From: Anadara kagoshimensis | Lineage: Eukaryota > Mollusca > Bivalvia > Arcoida > Arcidae | Assembly: GCA_021292105.1 (NCBI GenBank) | Contig: CM037870.1 | Location: 48,910,508 to 48,974,507 of the forward strand | Direction of reading: 5' to 3' | Length of the DNA: 64,000 bases | Shown: positions 1 through 11,350 of the stretch, one piece after another | Layout: each line of letters starts with the position of its first letter | How positions within the stretch are numbered: the stretch's first letter is position 1 | Notes under the pieces: model-generated | The model's input: only the letters and a program-made list of their open reading frames with translations | What the model was told of the DNA's origin: nothing | Database searches by the model: none | Made by a program: the position numbers and the translations under genes

Positions 1-310
1 TAACGGATTTTTCAGTAACTTTTTCTGTTTGCTCATAATTAGCGGAATATGCAAATTAGATGCTAAATTTAGGCAATTCTTTGAAACTCTTCTTCTCTGA
101 AACCACATACCCAAATGAAGCCAAATTTAATGTGGAAAGTCCCTAGGTGGAGTAGATTAAAGTTTGTACAAATCAACTTTCTGTGTCATCCAAGATGGCC
201 ACCATTGGCATTACTATAAATAGCAAATACATATAAATGGTCATTAAATGTTTATGTTACATCCAAGATGGCCCCGATTCTATAATTAGAAACACATAAA
301 TAGCCAGTGT
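1..310 (+). mobile_element. Fragment of a Helitron2-like non-autonomous element (same family as 21884-22540)
   Basis: This stretch is a diverged copy of the interior of the element at 21884-22540. Shared landmarks in the same order are the 'ttttcagtaactttttct' segment near the start, 'cttcttctc(t/g)gaaac', 'agtccctaggt(g/a)gagtagat' and 'catccaagatgg'. The 5' end of the copy lies outside the window and its 3' end is not sharp, so the boundary at about 310 is approximate. Confidence 0.6.
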
Positions 311-2642
311 GGATTCATTTTTCAGCTGATGATAAATATAACAAGTAATTCCTAAAAATTTGTTTGAATAAAATGTTTTTGTAGTATTACCAGTAATATC
401 TTTTTCTGATTGATGACTATTTTGTTTCTGTAGGCAAATTGATTTCATTAATATGCAACTTAGACATAGGCAGTGTTAAATAATGACTGATCATGCCAAA
501 TTTTGTTCACAAACAATTTCTTCAGCTGACTTATTTACAACTGGTTTAATTGCCATATGTCCTGTCATTGGAATAAAGCCTATATTTTGTAATTGTAAAA
601 AAAATATGTTGCAAATTACAATAATAAATATCATGATTCAAGATTTATATCCCTTTATATTGATTACCCTTGTACATAATGGTTAATATGAGTTAATCCT
701 AGTATTTAACATAATTACTTCTCATTACTATTAGGCTACTTACCCTTATAATTTGCTTTTATATAAAGATCCTGTCAATCCTGCTAACCAACCTTTTCTT
801 TAGCCTGTACCACCCAAACAGGAAGTACAGTAGTAGTGTGAAGAAAAGGTAAGAAGTGGCCTCCATTTTGTTTAATCAAAGGGGAAAAAAGAATTATCAG
901 CCTTTAATGCTATTAAAACTCAACATACTGCACTAAAAATAAATACATTCGGAAATAAATAGACATTCTACAGGATTATAAGCTGTTATTATTGTGAAAT
1001 TTTTGTCATAGTAATAGTAATTGTGATTATAAGGTTGACCCCATTTTTGAAGTCATGAAATATTGCATCATTTTAAATAGGGTGAAATGGTTTCATGTCA
1101 ACTATGTTATCAGTATTCAAAATTGTTTGTATTGGCATTAATCCTTTTAATACCTCTTTCTTGATAAGGAGTCTTTTCTGTTACATAATGGCATAATTGC
1201 ATGCTAGATAATGTGTATTTGAACAAATCCAAAATGCACATTATGATTATCAAAAAGTCATGGAATAAATAGTACACAAAACTTCAATACCTAACAGTGA
1301 TAACAGAACTACAAAATATACAAGACAGAATACAGTTTATTCAGTTACTATATTTCATCATTTTCAATGATGCAGTATGTCAAACACATCGAATCATAGA
1401 GACACATAAACCTACAAATACATAAAATAAACTTGCATAACTATATAGTCAGTACACAATCACTCTTTCAAGAAATATGACATGATACCTGACAACATTA
1501 TAATTACAATGAAATCAATTTCAACACTCATCAGAACAAATTGTGTTGATAGCTCACATTTTGATTTAGTTGATATAATACCTTTGCAGGTTTTATGTGA
1601 ATAAAAATATTTTACTTTGACAAACTCCTCTGCACTGTTTGAAATCCTAAATTATAATGCCTGTATTTCACCCATGGCAGGAATAGGTGAGCAAGTGCCC
1701 AGCATGCAATGTGAATGTCAAGGTCATGGTCAACTGTCACGATTACATGATAAAAACATAAACAAATGCACATGATTTACAAAAATACAAATACACAAAC
1801 ATCTTAATTTTACCTGGCTACAATAGTAATAAGCAGATATTAAGAGTGAAGCTTCACCTTGGATAAATTATCATGTATTTTAGTATTAGAAATGAGTTTA
1901 TAGACCATATTTATGAAACCATTTCATGAAAAATAGGAAACATATAGACACAAGAGGTAATTTGAATTGGAGACATGTCTATACTAATTATAATGATAAT
2001 AAAAGTTATATAACATTTAAGGGAATGTTTCGTTTTCCCATATAATTTTGGACTTCATTTTTCTGTCACCTGCAAGAATTCCAGGGAACGTATAGGAATC
2101 ACTACAGCGTAGTCAGCTGCAGTGGTGGCGGTGCTAGTGTCGAAGTTTGGTTTTCCAGATAATTACTAATTAGATTTTGATTTTTACCCACAAATCTGGT
2201 TTTAAGTTCAATGCTTAATTAAATTTATGCATAATTGATGAGGATACTGCATTTTGATTGGTTGATCATTTCCAGAAGATAACTCGTGCTGTATTTATTG
2301 AATTTAAATGAAACTTGGTCGGAATTCAAGTTCAGTATTGTATTTTCTCAAACGATTTGACCTTATATATCAATAACTCAATATGTCACAATATTTCAAA
2401 TAAGATTGTTCAATGTAACTCCCACTCCCATTCTTTATCAAGGTGCCAAGTAGTGAATAGTTGTGCCTCATTGAATACCGGAAAGCTTCTGATGGTAAAT
2501 CCAAGGTGGCCACCAACAATGGCCATCTTGGAATTATTTGTTTTCCTATTTGTCTAAAACTACTGAAGGGATTTCAACTAAAGTAGGTATTCAAACTGCT
2601 GATGGTTTCCTGTTGTGACTCAATGTATTTTGGAGGAACTTT
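311..2642. other. AT-rich intergenic stretch without a recognisable gene
   Basis: Only short chance open frames are present. A locally GC-richer patch at about 2090-2150 stands out from the AT-rich background but matches nothing I recognise. Near 2490-2530 there is a 'ccaaggtggccac...ggccatcttgg' segment of the kind seen inside the rolling-circle non-autonomous elements elsewhere in the window, so a degraded copy may lie here. Confidence 0.4.
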
Positions 2643-2830
2643 AGTGGCTTAGTCATTTAAAAAACAGGCTTACAGATTACAGTGCTTCTCACCGCCTAGG
2701 TTCAGATCCGACTAGAGCAGGCTCAAGTGCGAGAAAATTTTTCAAATCGCTTGCAGAAGGTTAGTGGTTTTCTCCAGGCACTCAGGTTTCCTTTTCTATC
2801 CAAGTGAAATAATCTTGAATGCCAACCTCG
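2643..2830 (+). mobile_element. tRNA-derived SINE, partial
   Basis: A pol III promoter-like head is visible: an A-box-like GGCTTAGTCATTTAA at about 2646, followed some 40 bp later by a B-box-like GGTTCAGATCC at 2699-2709. The body contains 'cttgcagaaggttagtggtt' and 'ctccaggcactcaggtttcc', which resembles the conserved body shared by metazoan Meta-SINEs and matches the layout of the SINE at 45965-46190. No terminal tail or clear target duplication was found, so the ends are estimates. Confidence 0.55.
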
Positions 2831-3662
2831 TATACCGACGTCGTTTCTTAGAACGGATTTCCCATCTATTTATTGCACCCGTTATAATGCCAAATTCGCA
2901 TATCGCCATCCGCCACCCGTGTAATAGAACAGACCGGTATTTATGAATAATATTACCCCCAATAATATTGCCAAATGAGTGTAACGCTTGACTGACTACA
3001 GAAATATCCTACATTGTATTGATAACGCTGAATATTGTCAGTGCCTTTTTGAATATGCATACATCTAACGCTTGGTAGAACACCGACTAGTTATACAACT
3101 TGATGACTTAATCCATGCAATATCACATGATTAATATGAAAAAACGTGTTTTAGTTGTAAATAAAACTCGCTCACTGATTTTTTATTTCTTATTTTTTCT
3201 GTCATTGTTGAAATGGATACTCCAAACAGAAAACGTTTGATTCTTGACTCCAATCAAAAGTTGAAAATTTTTGAATTTTCTACAAAAAATCCATCTTCTT
3301 TATTCAATTTTCAATTTGTATGATATTGTGTATTTAGTCATTTCCGGCAGAAATAAAAAACATGTTTTCAACGATTATTTACTTTATTATCATTAAATAA
3401 GGTAATATTTTACAACAATATTTGTTTAAATTAGTACTAAAGAAATTCAGCAATGGAAATATTAAGGAGTAGCGACAGGAACACTGTTTTTTAACCTAAT
3501 TTGCTGTTATGGTGTCGGCATGTACATACATGCAGACAATGTGACTTTGGGCTGGGGGATTTTGTTTTTGGTCCGAGTTCGATATAACGCTAAAATCTGT
3601 CTGAACCGAAGGTGGCATTATATCGAGGTTGTACTGTATCTTGAATATTTAAAATTTGTCAT
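2831..3662. other. Intergenic, upstream of the Helentron gene
   Basis: No gene is recognised. At 3577-3640 a short inverted pair (TTCGATATAACGC and GGCATTATATCGAGG) looks like the terminus of another small repeat. I looked here for a 5' Helentron end that is the inverse of the sequence just before the 3' hairpins (11284-11395) and did not find one, so the left boundary of the Helentron is undefined. Confidence 0.35.
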
Positions 3663-3672
3663 TATATAAAAG
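3663..3672 (+). promoter_or_regulatory. TATA-box-like sequence before the Helentron gene
   Basis: TATATAAAAG lies 25 bp before the ATG at 3697. If it works as a TATA box, transcription would begin almost at that ATG and leave a very short leader, or the second in-frame ATG further on would be used. In DNA this AT-rich such a match can arise by chance. Confidence 0.25.
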
Positions 3673-3696
3673 TATTTTTCAAATGTTTGTAGTAGA

Positions 3697-6600
3697 ATGC
3701 CTAAGAACAAGGGTTGGAAGAAGACATTGGTGAAGAAGAAGTACCATGAAGAGAAGAAAAAGCTAGATCCAACTGTGGATCCAGTGCCTTCACTTGTAGT
3801 TGGGGGACTTGTCCCCACAGATCGCAGCAGCATCAGTGTTGCTGCATCTGTTACTTTTGATGTTGACTCCAGTCAGACATCTAGTGCAACTGCAAGAGTA
3901 GATTCAGGGAGAGACCTGACTACTTCGGGACATTATAGCCCATCTTTTGAATCTTCGGGACAGTATAGCCCAACTTTTGAATGTATGGGACAATATAGCC
4001 CAACTGATGAAACTGCATATGAAATTAGATATGATTTTACTCATGAATTTTCAAATGAATTGGCATTGAATATAATGAATGAACTCGCATATGAATTATG
4101 TAATGAACTTATATTAGAATTAAAAGCTAACAGCACAAAACCCAACCAAGGTTTAAGTGAATGTAATACACAATGTACAAAATTTTCATGTGTGATAAAA
4201 AACTTAAATAAGACAGATACAAGGGAAAGAAGTTTTGATAAAATAAAAAGAAACTGTGAAATGATTTTAAATTCTAACAAACGCATATTGGCACCCAAAT
4301 CACATGTTCCAAAAGGAAACGGTAAATTCAGTCCTATTTCAGATGTTTTATTTACGTTTGGCACTTTTAATCAGGCTGATAAAAGATTTGATGATGAATC
4401 TAGAGGAAGACAGTGTGTGTGTAATTCTTTGGTTATGTTGGCATACAATGCATGTAAAAGTTATATAACTGAGACTGACTTGGATAATATTCTAGTTGAT
4501 GGTGATAACTTATTTAAACATATTATTGGTGATCTGAAGAGAGCTAAAAAATTTATAAGTTATTATTTAAATTTTGATGAATTACCATCATCATTAGTTT
4601 TAGGTCAAGTGAAATTTCATATTCAAAAACTATCTGTTTTAAATGGTGTAATTTCACCTAACATCACTGAAGAAACTGTTGACAGTTTACACACATGTAT
4701 AGAAAATTTGTTTTTAATGGGTGAATGTGGAATAATTCTTGTTAATTCTGTGTCTTCGGCAATATTTAGAAACAGAAAAAAGCAATTTCAATTTTTTGAT
4801 TCTCATTCTCATGGAAGAAATGGATTATCTGAAGAAAATGGAAAGTCAGTACTAGCTACATTTAAGGAATTTGATTCATTGATGTCATTCTTATATTCTT
4901 TTTATTCCAGTTTAATGATTGGCTTTAATACAGAATTTAACATATTACCAGTGAAGTTATTACCTACTCCTATAGCAGTAGAGAGCTACCCAGCCTTATC
5001 AAGATATTTTGAACAGCAATCAATGTCTGCAAACATCACAGTTAATACTTCATCAAAATGTACAAAAGTAAACAGAAAACACTACATGAAACAATACATG
5101 AAAAAATACAGAGAAGATGATTTTCAAAAACAGAGAGATAAGAAAATGACACTGAAAGGGATGCATACAATTAGAAAAAATGCTGAACATATGTTAAAAA
5201 ACAGGGTGATTAATCGTAATAATAAACAGAAGGCAAGACAAAACACTGAACAGAAATTGAGAGATAGGCAAATGACTCTTAAAAGTATGCAGAAATCAAG
5301 AGAAAATCCTACACAGAAATTAAGAGATAGGCAAATGACTCTTAAAAGTATGCAGAAATCAAGAGAAAATCCTACACAGAAATCGAAAGATAGGCAAATG
5401 ACTCTTATAAGTAAGCAGAAATCAAGAGAAAATCCTACACAGAAATTAAGAGATAGGCAAATGACTCTTAAAAGTATGCAGAAATCAAGAGAGAATCCTA
5501 CACAGAAATTGAGAGATAGGCAAATGACTCTTATAAGTAAGCAGAAATCAAGAGAAAATCCTACACAGAAATTAAGAGATAGGCAAATGACTCTTAAAAG
5601 TATGCAGAAATCAAGAGAAAATCCTACACAGAAATTGAGAGATAGGCAAATGACTCTTATAACTAAGCAGAAATCAAGAGAAAATCCTACACAGAAATTG
5701 AGAGATAGGCAAATGACTCTTAACAGTATGCAGAAATCAAGAGAAAATCCTACACAGAAATTGAGAGATAGGCAAATGACTCGTAAAAGTAAGCTGAAAG
5801 CAAGACAAAATCCTATGCGGGCTTTGAAAGAAAGGGCAATGAATGCTCAATATATGAAGAAAGTTAGGCAAAACCCTGATTTCACATTTATGGAATCTGC
5901 TAAAAAAGCAATTTCCAGTAAAGGACACACTATTGAAGACTCAATTATTGTATTTCATAAATCTTTGGAAAATGGATTTTCATATATTTGTACCTCATGC
6001 AATCAGATGTGGCCAAAGACATCAGTTGTTCAGTTCCTGCACACCAAATTGAATATGAACTCAGAAATAGTGAAGTTGTGCCGTACAAGATATAAATCTG
6101 TAAATAACACTGAATGGATTTGCAGAACATGCTTTAATGCTTTATCAAGTGACAAAATTCCCAAACTTTCAGTTGCAAATTTGTTTTATTTCCCAGAAAA
6201 ACCCGAAGAGTTAAATTTGCACCAGCTTGAAGAAAGATTAATATCATTGCGTATTCCTTTCATGCAAATAAGAGAATTACCAAGAGGCAGACAGCTTTCA
6301 GTAAAAGGAAATGTAGTTAATTGTCCTGTTGACATACAACCTACAATCAATGCATTACCCAGACAACTTGATGACAATATTACAATTCCAGTAAAGTTAA
6401 AAAGAAAACAAATTTATAAAAAAGCACTGTATGTTGAGAATGTCAGACCAAATGTAATAATTAAAGCTTTAGCATGGTTGCTGAAAAATAGTGAGATATA
6501 CAAAAACTCAGGCGTAAAGGTTAGTGAGGATTGGTTGGACAATACAAATTCTGATTTCCAAGAATTTTTTCATGTTGACAATTCATCTAAAGATCTGAAT

Positions 6601-9600
6601 GAAGTAAGAAATAAAAAAATGCATCATGATCAAGACATTACTAACAAAGATGGAGGGAATGACTTGAACTTGCCACTCAATGAAAATAGAAATGAAGATA
6701 TCCAATTAGAAGAAGATGATAAGTTCAGTGAGATTGATCCATTTGAAGTAGTGCAAGGAAATGCAGATACACTGTTGGATAATTTTCAGAATGTTTCTGA
6801 TCAGGTCTACAGTTTTGCACCAGGTGAAGGTCAAATTCCTTTAAGTCTGTATCAAGATGAAGACGCAGAATATATGTCATTTCCCTCCATATATTGTGGT
6901 CAAAGAAGACCAAAAAATGAAGACAGACCCATTCCAGTACACTATAGTGAAATAGCAAAATGGGAATTGCGTTCCGTTGATAGAAGAGCTGCTACTAATG
7001 TTCCAAATCTTTTCTTCAAGCTAAAAAAATTGCAGTTGAAACAAATCTCCGACAAAGTCAACTTAGCAGTGAGACGTTTCAAAACAATGGGTAAAAGACT
7101 TACAGTTGGTCAAGTATTAGATCAGACTTCAATAAATCAGCTTGTTAACCTTGATGAAGGCTACTATATCTTTAGAACATTACGAAATTCACCTGCTTAT
7201 TTATCAAAACGTAAAAAAGATTTGTTTGCTATGATACGACAACTTGGTCTTCCAACATGGTTTATCTCCTTGTCTGCTGCGGACACTAGGTGGAAAGATT
7301 TGTTGAAAATGTTAGCAAATTTACATGATGGAAAAGTATATACCAATGAAGACATAGAGAATATGTCATGGGAAGAAATAACAAGTTTGATTCAAGGTGA
7401 TCCTGTATCATGTTCCAGACATTTCAATCACAGAGTTAACCAATTTTTCAAACTTGTGTTAAATAGTCCACATAATCCTATTGGTGATATCTCCGATTAT
7501 TTTTGTCGAACAGAGTTCCAAAACAGGGGTTCCCCTCATGTTCACATCTTGGTGTGGATAAACAATGCACCAAAATATGCAGAAGATAGCAATGAAGTTA
7601 TTACAGAATTTATAAATCGTTATGTTTCATGTACATCTGATGTCTTGGAACAATTCAAGCCTTATGTTCAACTGCAAACACATAAACACTCAAAAACGTG
7701 CAGAAAGAAAGGTAAACCAGTATGTAGATTTGGCTTTCCTCATCCACCAATGTCTCAAACACAAATATTAGAACCTTTAGATGAAGATCCTGATGACGAG
7801 TACAAGAACAAATACAAAGATATTCAGAAAACTGTTGATGAACTTCAAAATGCAGATACAATCACATTTGATGAATTTCTCAATGATGTTATACAAATGC
7901 GAGAGGAAGACTATATAAAATGCATTAGAAGCTCCCTTCACTCGCCCAAAGTTTTTCTTAAAAGAAATTTATCTGAAGTGAGGACTAATCCTTATATGAA
8001 AGTAGTTTTGCAATCTTGGAATGCGAATCATGACATTCAGTTTGTATTAGATCCTTATGCTTGTGCTATGTATATTGTATCTTATATTAGCAAGTCGGAA
8101 AGGGGAATGAGTACACTTTTAGAGCAGGCATGTAAAGAGGCAAGGCAAGGTAACAATGATATAAGAAAGCAGGTTAGACAAATAGGTAACAAGTTCTTAA
8201 ATGCAGTTGAAACAAGTGCTCAAGAGGCAGCATATCTATGTTTGCAATTGCCATTGACACATGCAACTAGAGAAGTAATATTTATAAATACATCACCACC
8301 AACTGAGAGAACTTTTTTATTAAAATCTAAGAGTTCATTAGAAGAACTGCCGGAAAATTCCACAGATATTGAGGCAAACAATATTATTAAACGGTATTCT
8401 CAAAGACCCAAACAACTTGAAAAGTGGTGTTTAGCAGATTATGCATCCAAGTTAAATGTGATATACCCCAAGAAAGTGTCTGAGGAAGTGGAAGTTGATT
8501 GGGACAAAAATGATGATGCAAATAATGAAGATAGCGATTCTGACATTGAAAACAAAGACGAGATTGAACTTGATGAAATGATGTTTATGCACAAAATTAA
8601 CATAACTTTACCAAATGGTACAATGTTCAAAGAAAGACGTACATCTAGAGTACTGAGATATGTTAAATATAGCCTTAAGATTGATGCTGAAAATTATTAC
8701 AGAGAACGTTTACTGTTATTTTTATCATGGAGAAATGAAGAGATGGATTTGTTAAATGGTTATAGGTCTTATGAAGAACATTACAATGCAGCAAAACTTA
8801 TCATTGATAATAAATTAAAAAGGTATGAATGTATTGGAAGTCAGTTGGATGAAGCGGAAATCCAAGCACAAAAAGACTTTAATGATGAACAGTTTGATTT
8901 GTTGGCACCTCAGACACAGCAAGTAGAATCTGAAGATCTGTCTGAAGAACACGCTGAATGTGAGAAATATATCGCCTTTAACCCAACCCGTCCAAATGAT
9001 CAAACAAGCCATGATATTGGTATAGATCTTGGATTAGGTAGTCACAGTCAAGTTGTAGACATCATAAATAATCCTTCAAGATTATCAGATGAAGATTACT
9101 ACAACATAATGCGATCATTAAATATGAAACAAAGAGAATATTTAAATCATATATTATATTGGGTGAAGACCAGAGATGAACCAGTTTACTCTTTCCTAAG
9201 TGGTGGTGCAGGGGTTGGAAAATCAGTATTAATAAGAGCTTTGTATCAAGCATTGATTCGCTTTTTATGTGCCCAACAAGGTGACAATCCTGATGACATA
9301 AGAGTGGTCTTGTGTGCACCTACTGGAAAAGCTGCTTTCAATATAAATGGTAGCACTATTCATTCAACCTTTAAGATTCCAGCTAGTCAAGGTTTCAACT
9401 ATAAACCACTTGATAGTGACAGTCTTAATGCACTAAGAGTCAAGTACAAAGATTTATCTATTCTCATTATTGATGAAGTTTCAATGGTTGGATGTGGCAT
9501 GTTAAATTATGTATCTGAAAGATTAAAACAGATAAAAGGCTCCAATAAAGCTTTTGGAAATATATCTGTAATATTGATTGGAGACTTATTCCAGTTAAAG

Positions 9601-11259
9601 CCAGTATTTGATGGTTGGATTTTCCAAAACTTATCAAAAGGATATGGACCGCTGGCAACAAATTTGTGGAAAGACCATTTTCAGATGTATGAACTAACAC
9701 AAATTATGAGACAGAAAGATGATGCACAATTTGCAGAAATTTTAAATAGACTTAGAGAAGGAAATCACACAGACAATGACATTAGCATCATACAATCATG
9801 CATTGTAGACAATAACCAAGTTACTACAGATTCATCAATACCACATTTGTACTCAACAAGAGAAGGTGCCAAATCATGGAATTCTAGAGTATTTGAACTA
9901 ACCTCATCGCAAAAAATGTCGATTCCATCTGTTGATGATGTTAAATCACATGATTCAGCAGCTGTAAAACAAAATATCTTGAAAACAATACCGCCTGATC
10001 CTGCAAAAACATCTGGATTGCTACAATGTTTGTCTGTGGCTGTTTCACTTAGGTATGATTTAACTGCAAATATTGACACGTCAGATGGTCTAACAAATGG
10101 TGCAAGTTGTACATTGAAAATGTTAGATTTCAGACTGCAAAATAGAAGGAGACCAAGTATTTTATGGGTTCAATTTGATGATTCATCTGTTGGGACTAGT
10201 TGGAGAAAGACATATAGTCATTTGTATACTAGAGAAACTATATGCATGTGGACACCCATATTTGATTTGAATAGATCTTTTATGTTGCGTGGTAAAACAA
10301 TTTCAAGAATTCAGTTTCCACTTACTCCATCTGCGGCTAAAACAATACACAAAGCTCAAGGATCAACTCTTGACGAGGTATATATTGATTTAACAATGAG
10401 AAACTCTGTTCCACACATACATTATGTAGCACTTAGCAGAGCTAGAACAATGAGTGGACTTCATATCATTGAGTTAAATGAATCGAAAATATCAGTTGAC
10501 AAGTTTGTTACAGAAGAAATGAAAATACTCAGAAAGAATCCAATGCCACTTTGTTACACACCAATTTATAAAATAAACACTAGATGTTTAAAGATTGCAT
10601 TTAACAATGCCAGATCTTTGAACCTTCATTACCCAGACATAAAAAATGATCCGAATGTTACATCATGTGATATTATGTCATTCGCAGAAACAAAACTTTG
10701 TTTGCGTGACAGTAATGAACATTTTCACATTGATGGTTACACCATGTTCAGAAATGATGCTGCTACGAGATCGATTCATCGACCAGCGCGTGGTCTAGCA
10801 GCTTACATACAGAATAATCGCCAGCCTGTGGTTACAGTATACAATCATCAAAACTTCAGAGTAACAAACTGTGAGGCACTAAAACTTGATGTTTTGATTC
10901 ACAACCTCTACTTCACAGTTATTACTATGTATATTGCACCTGTTTGCACTTTAGACGAGTTCAAAAGTTTTATCAATCTTCACATCCTACCAGTTACAAA
11001 TGACCATGCAAATATAGTTATATTGGGTGATTTCAATTTTGATATATCTAATAATTGTAACACCGGCTTTATAGAATTTATGCAAACTACATTTAATGTT
11101 CAGCAAATTGTATCTGGGGTAACAACTGATTACCAATCGACACTTGATCTCATATTTACAAATAGGCAGTATGCACACAAAGGTATAGTTGAATGTTTTT
11201 GGTCAGATCACAAACTGGTCTATGTATCAATAGATTTATCTGCAGAAAATGATATATGA
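3697..11259 (+). CDS. Helentron (Helitron2) Rep-helicase-endonuclease polyprotein, intact
   Basis: A single uninterrupted 2,520-residue frame. Order of parts: three 10-residue G(H/Q)YSP repeats (about 78-107); a cysteine-protease-like region with a QCVCN motif (Cys240) and a DSH motif (His370), resembling the papain-fold OTU/tegument-type deubiquitinase group; nine 21-residue basic repeats (519-707); a zinc-binding CxxC pair (765/768 and 809/812) followed by a region like the domain often found before Helitron Rep; Rep with the HUH-type HVH (1281-1283) and tyrosines 1454, 1459, 1463 followed by Lys1466; an acidic linker; a PIF1 helicase with GGAGVGKS (1836-1843), Walker B IIDEVS (1924-1929), and TIHKAQGST and YVALSRAR late motifs; and a C-terminal apurinic-type endonuclease with N2304, E2331, GDFN (2444-2447) and SDH (2503-2505). 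All key residues are present, so recent activity is plausible. By family knowledge, Rep nicks and rejoins single strands and the helicase unwinds DNA during rolling-circle transposition. The protease assignment is the least certain part. Confidence 0.93.
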   Translation: MPKNKGWKKTLVKKKYHEEKKKLDPTVDPVPSLVVGGLVPTDRSSISVAASVTFDVDSSQTSSATARVDSGRDLTTSGHYSPSFESSGQYSPTFECMGQYSPTDETAYEIRYDFTHEFSNELALNIMNELAYELCNELILELKANSTKPNQGLSECNTQCTKFSCVIKNLNKTDTRERSFDKIKRNCEMILNSNKRILAPKSHVPKGNGKFSPISDVLFTFGTFNQADKRFDDESRGRQCVCNSLVMLAYNACKSYITETDLDNILVDGDNLFKHIIGDLKRAKKFISYYLNFDELPSSLVLGQVKFHIQKLSVLNGVISPNITEETVDSLHTCIENLFLMGECGIILVNSVSSAIFRNRKKQFQFFDSHSHGRNGLSEENGKSVLATFKEFDSLMSFLYSFYSSLMIGFNTEFNILPVKLLPTPIAVESYPALSRYFEQQSMSANITVNTSSKCTKVNRKHYMKQYMKKYREDDFQKQRDKKMTLKGMHTIRKNAEHMLKNRVINRNNKQKARQNTEQKLRDRQMTLKSMQKSRENPTQKLRDRQMTLKSMQKSRENPTQKSKDRQMTLISKQKSRENPTQKLRDRQMTLKSMQKSRENPTQKLRDRQMTLISKQKSRENPTQKLRDRQMTLKSMQKSRENPTQKLRDRQMTLITKQKSRENPTQKLRDRQMTLNSMQKSRENPTQKLRDRQMTRKSKLKARQNPMRALKERAMNAQYMKKVRQNPDFTFMESAKKAISSKGHTIEDSIIVFHKSLENGFSYICTSCNQMWPKTSVVQFLHTKLNMNSEIVKLCRTRYKSVNNTEWICRTCFNALSSDKIPKLSVANLFYFPEKPEELNLHQLEERLISLRIPFMQIRELPRGRQLSVKGNVVNCPVDIQPTINALPRQLDDNITIPVKLKRKQIYKKALYVENVRPNVIIKALAWLLKNSEIYKNSGVKVSEDWLDNTNSDFQEFFHVDNSSKDLNEVRNKKMHHDQDITNKDGGNDLNLPLNENRNEDIQLEEDDKFSEIDPFEVVQGNADTLLDNFQNVSDQVYSFAPGEGQIPLSLYQDEDAEYMSFPSIYCGQRRPKNEDRPIPVHYSEIAKWELRSVDRRAATNVPNLFFKLKKLQLKQISDKVNLAVRRFKTMGKRLTVGQVLDQTSINQLVNLDEGYYIFRTLRNSPAYLSKRKKDLFAMIRQLGLPTWFISLSAADTRWKDLLKMLANLHDGKVYTNEDIENMSWEEITSLIQGDPVSCSRHFNHRVNQFFKLVLNSPHNPIGDISDYFCRTEFQNRGSPHVHILVWINNAPKYAEDSNEVITEFINRYVSCTSDVLEQFKPYVQLQTHKHSKTCRKKGKPVCRFGFPHPPMSQTQILEPLDEDPDDEYKNKYKDIQKTVDELQNADTITFDEFLNDVIQMREEDYIKCIRSSLHSPKVFLKRNLSEVRTNPYMKVVLQSWNANHDIQFVLDPYACAMYIVSYISKSERGMSTLLEQACKEARQGNNDIRKQVRQIGNKFLNAVETSAQEAAYLCLQLPLTHATREVIFINTSPPTERTFLLKSKSSLEELPENSTDIEANNIIKRYSQRPKQLEKWCLADYASKLNVIYPKKVSEEVEVDWDKNDDANNEDSDSDIENKDEIELDEMMFMHKINITLPNGTMFKERRTSRVLRYVKYSLKIDAENYYRERLLLFLSWRNEEMDLLNGYRSYEEHYNAAKLIIDNKLKRYECIGSQLDEAEIQAQKDFNDEQFDLLAPQTQQVESEDLSEEHAECEKYIAFNPTRPNDQTSHDIGIDLGLGSHSQVVDIINNPSRLSDEDYYNIMRSLNMKQREYLNHILYWVKTRDEPVYSFLSGGAGVGKSVLIRALYQALIRFLCAQQGDNPDDIRVVLCAPTGKAAFNINGSTIHSTFKIPASQGFNYKPLDSDSLNALRVKYKDLSILIIDEVSMVGCGMLNYVSERLKQIKGSNKAFGNISVILIGDLFQLKPVFDGWIFQNLSKGYGPLATNLWKDHFQMYELTQIMRQKDDAQFAEILNRLREGNHTDNDISIIQSCIVDNNQVTTDSSIPHLYSTREGAKSWNSRVFELTSSQKMSIPSVDDVKSHDSAAVKQNILKTIPPDPAKTSGLLQCLSVAVSLRYDLTANIDTSDGLTNGASCTLKMLDFRLQNRRRPSILWVQFDDSSVGTSWRKTYSHLYTRETICMWTPIFDLNRSFMLRGKTISRIQFPLTPSAAKTIHKAQGSTLDEVYIDLTMRNSVPHIHYVALSRARTMSGLHIIELNESKISVDKFVTEEMKILRKNPMPLCYTPIYKINTRCLKIAFNNARSLNLHYPDIKNDPNVTSCDIMSFAETKLCLRDSNEHFHIDGYTMFRNDAATRSIHRPARGLAAYIQNNRQPVVTVYNHQNFRVTNCEALKLDVLIHNLYFTVITMYIAPVCTLDEFKSFINLHILPVTNDHANIVILGDFNFDISNNCNTGFIEFMQTTFNVQQIVSGVTTDYQSTLDLIFTNRQYAHKGIVECFWSDHKLVYVSIDLSAENDI
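5251..5817 (+). repeat. 63-bp coding tandem repeat, nine units, inside the Helentron gene
   Basis: Units begin at 5251, 5314, 5377, 5440, 5503, 5566, 5629, 5692 and 5755, with an exact 63-bp period that keeps the frame. Each codes for 21 basic residues containing DRQMTL and, in all but the last unit, KSRENPT. Two subtypes largely alternate (KSM and ISK/ITK forms), which suggests expansion by a 126-bp dimer. A more diverged copy of the pattern precedes the array (about 5080-5250, with MKKYRED and MTLKGM). The function is unknown; the composition suggests nucleic-acid or nuclear interaction. Confidence 0.9.
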
Positions 11260-11283
11260 TATAATCCTAACTCAGTTGAAATG

Positions 11284-11312
11284 TTTTATGTTGCAGTAAA
11301 TGCAACATAAAA
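11284..11312 (+). other. Perfect 12-bp stem-loop just after the Helentron gene
   Basis: TTTTATGTTGCA pairs perfectly with TGCAACATAAAA around a 5-base loop, starting 25 bp after the stop codon. It could be part of the element's 3' subterminal structure or act at the RNA level. Confidence 0.6.
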
Positions 11313-11350
11313 ACAACTGGTTTTATGCATTAATGGGATACCACTGATGA

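Noticed and set aside
10580-11259. Endonuclease region as a separate non-LTR retrotransposon
   Set aside because: It is in frame with the helicase, has no reverse transcriptase after it, and a C-terminal endonuclease is normal for Helentrons.
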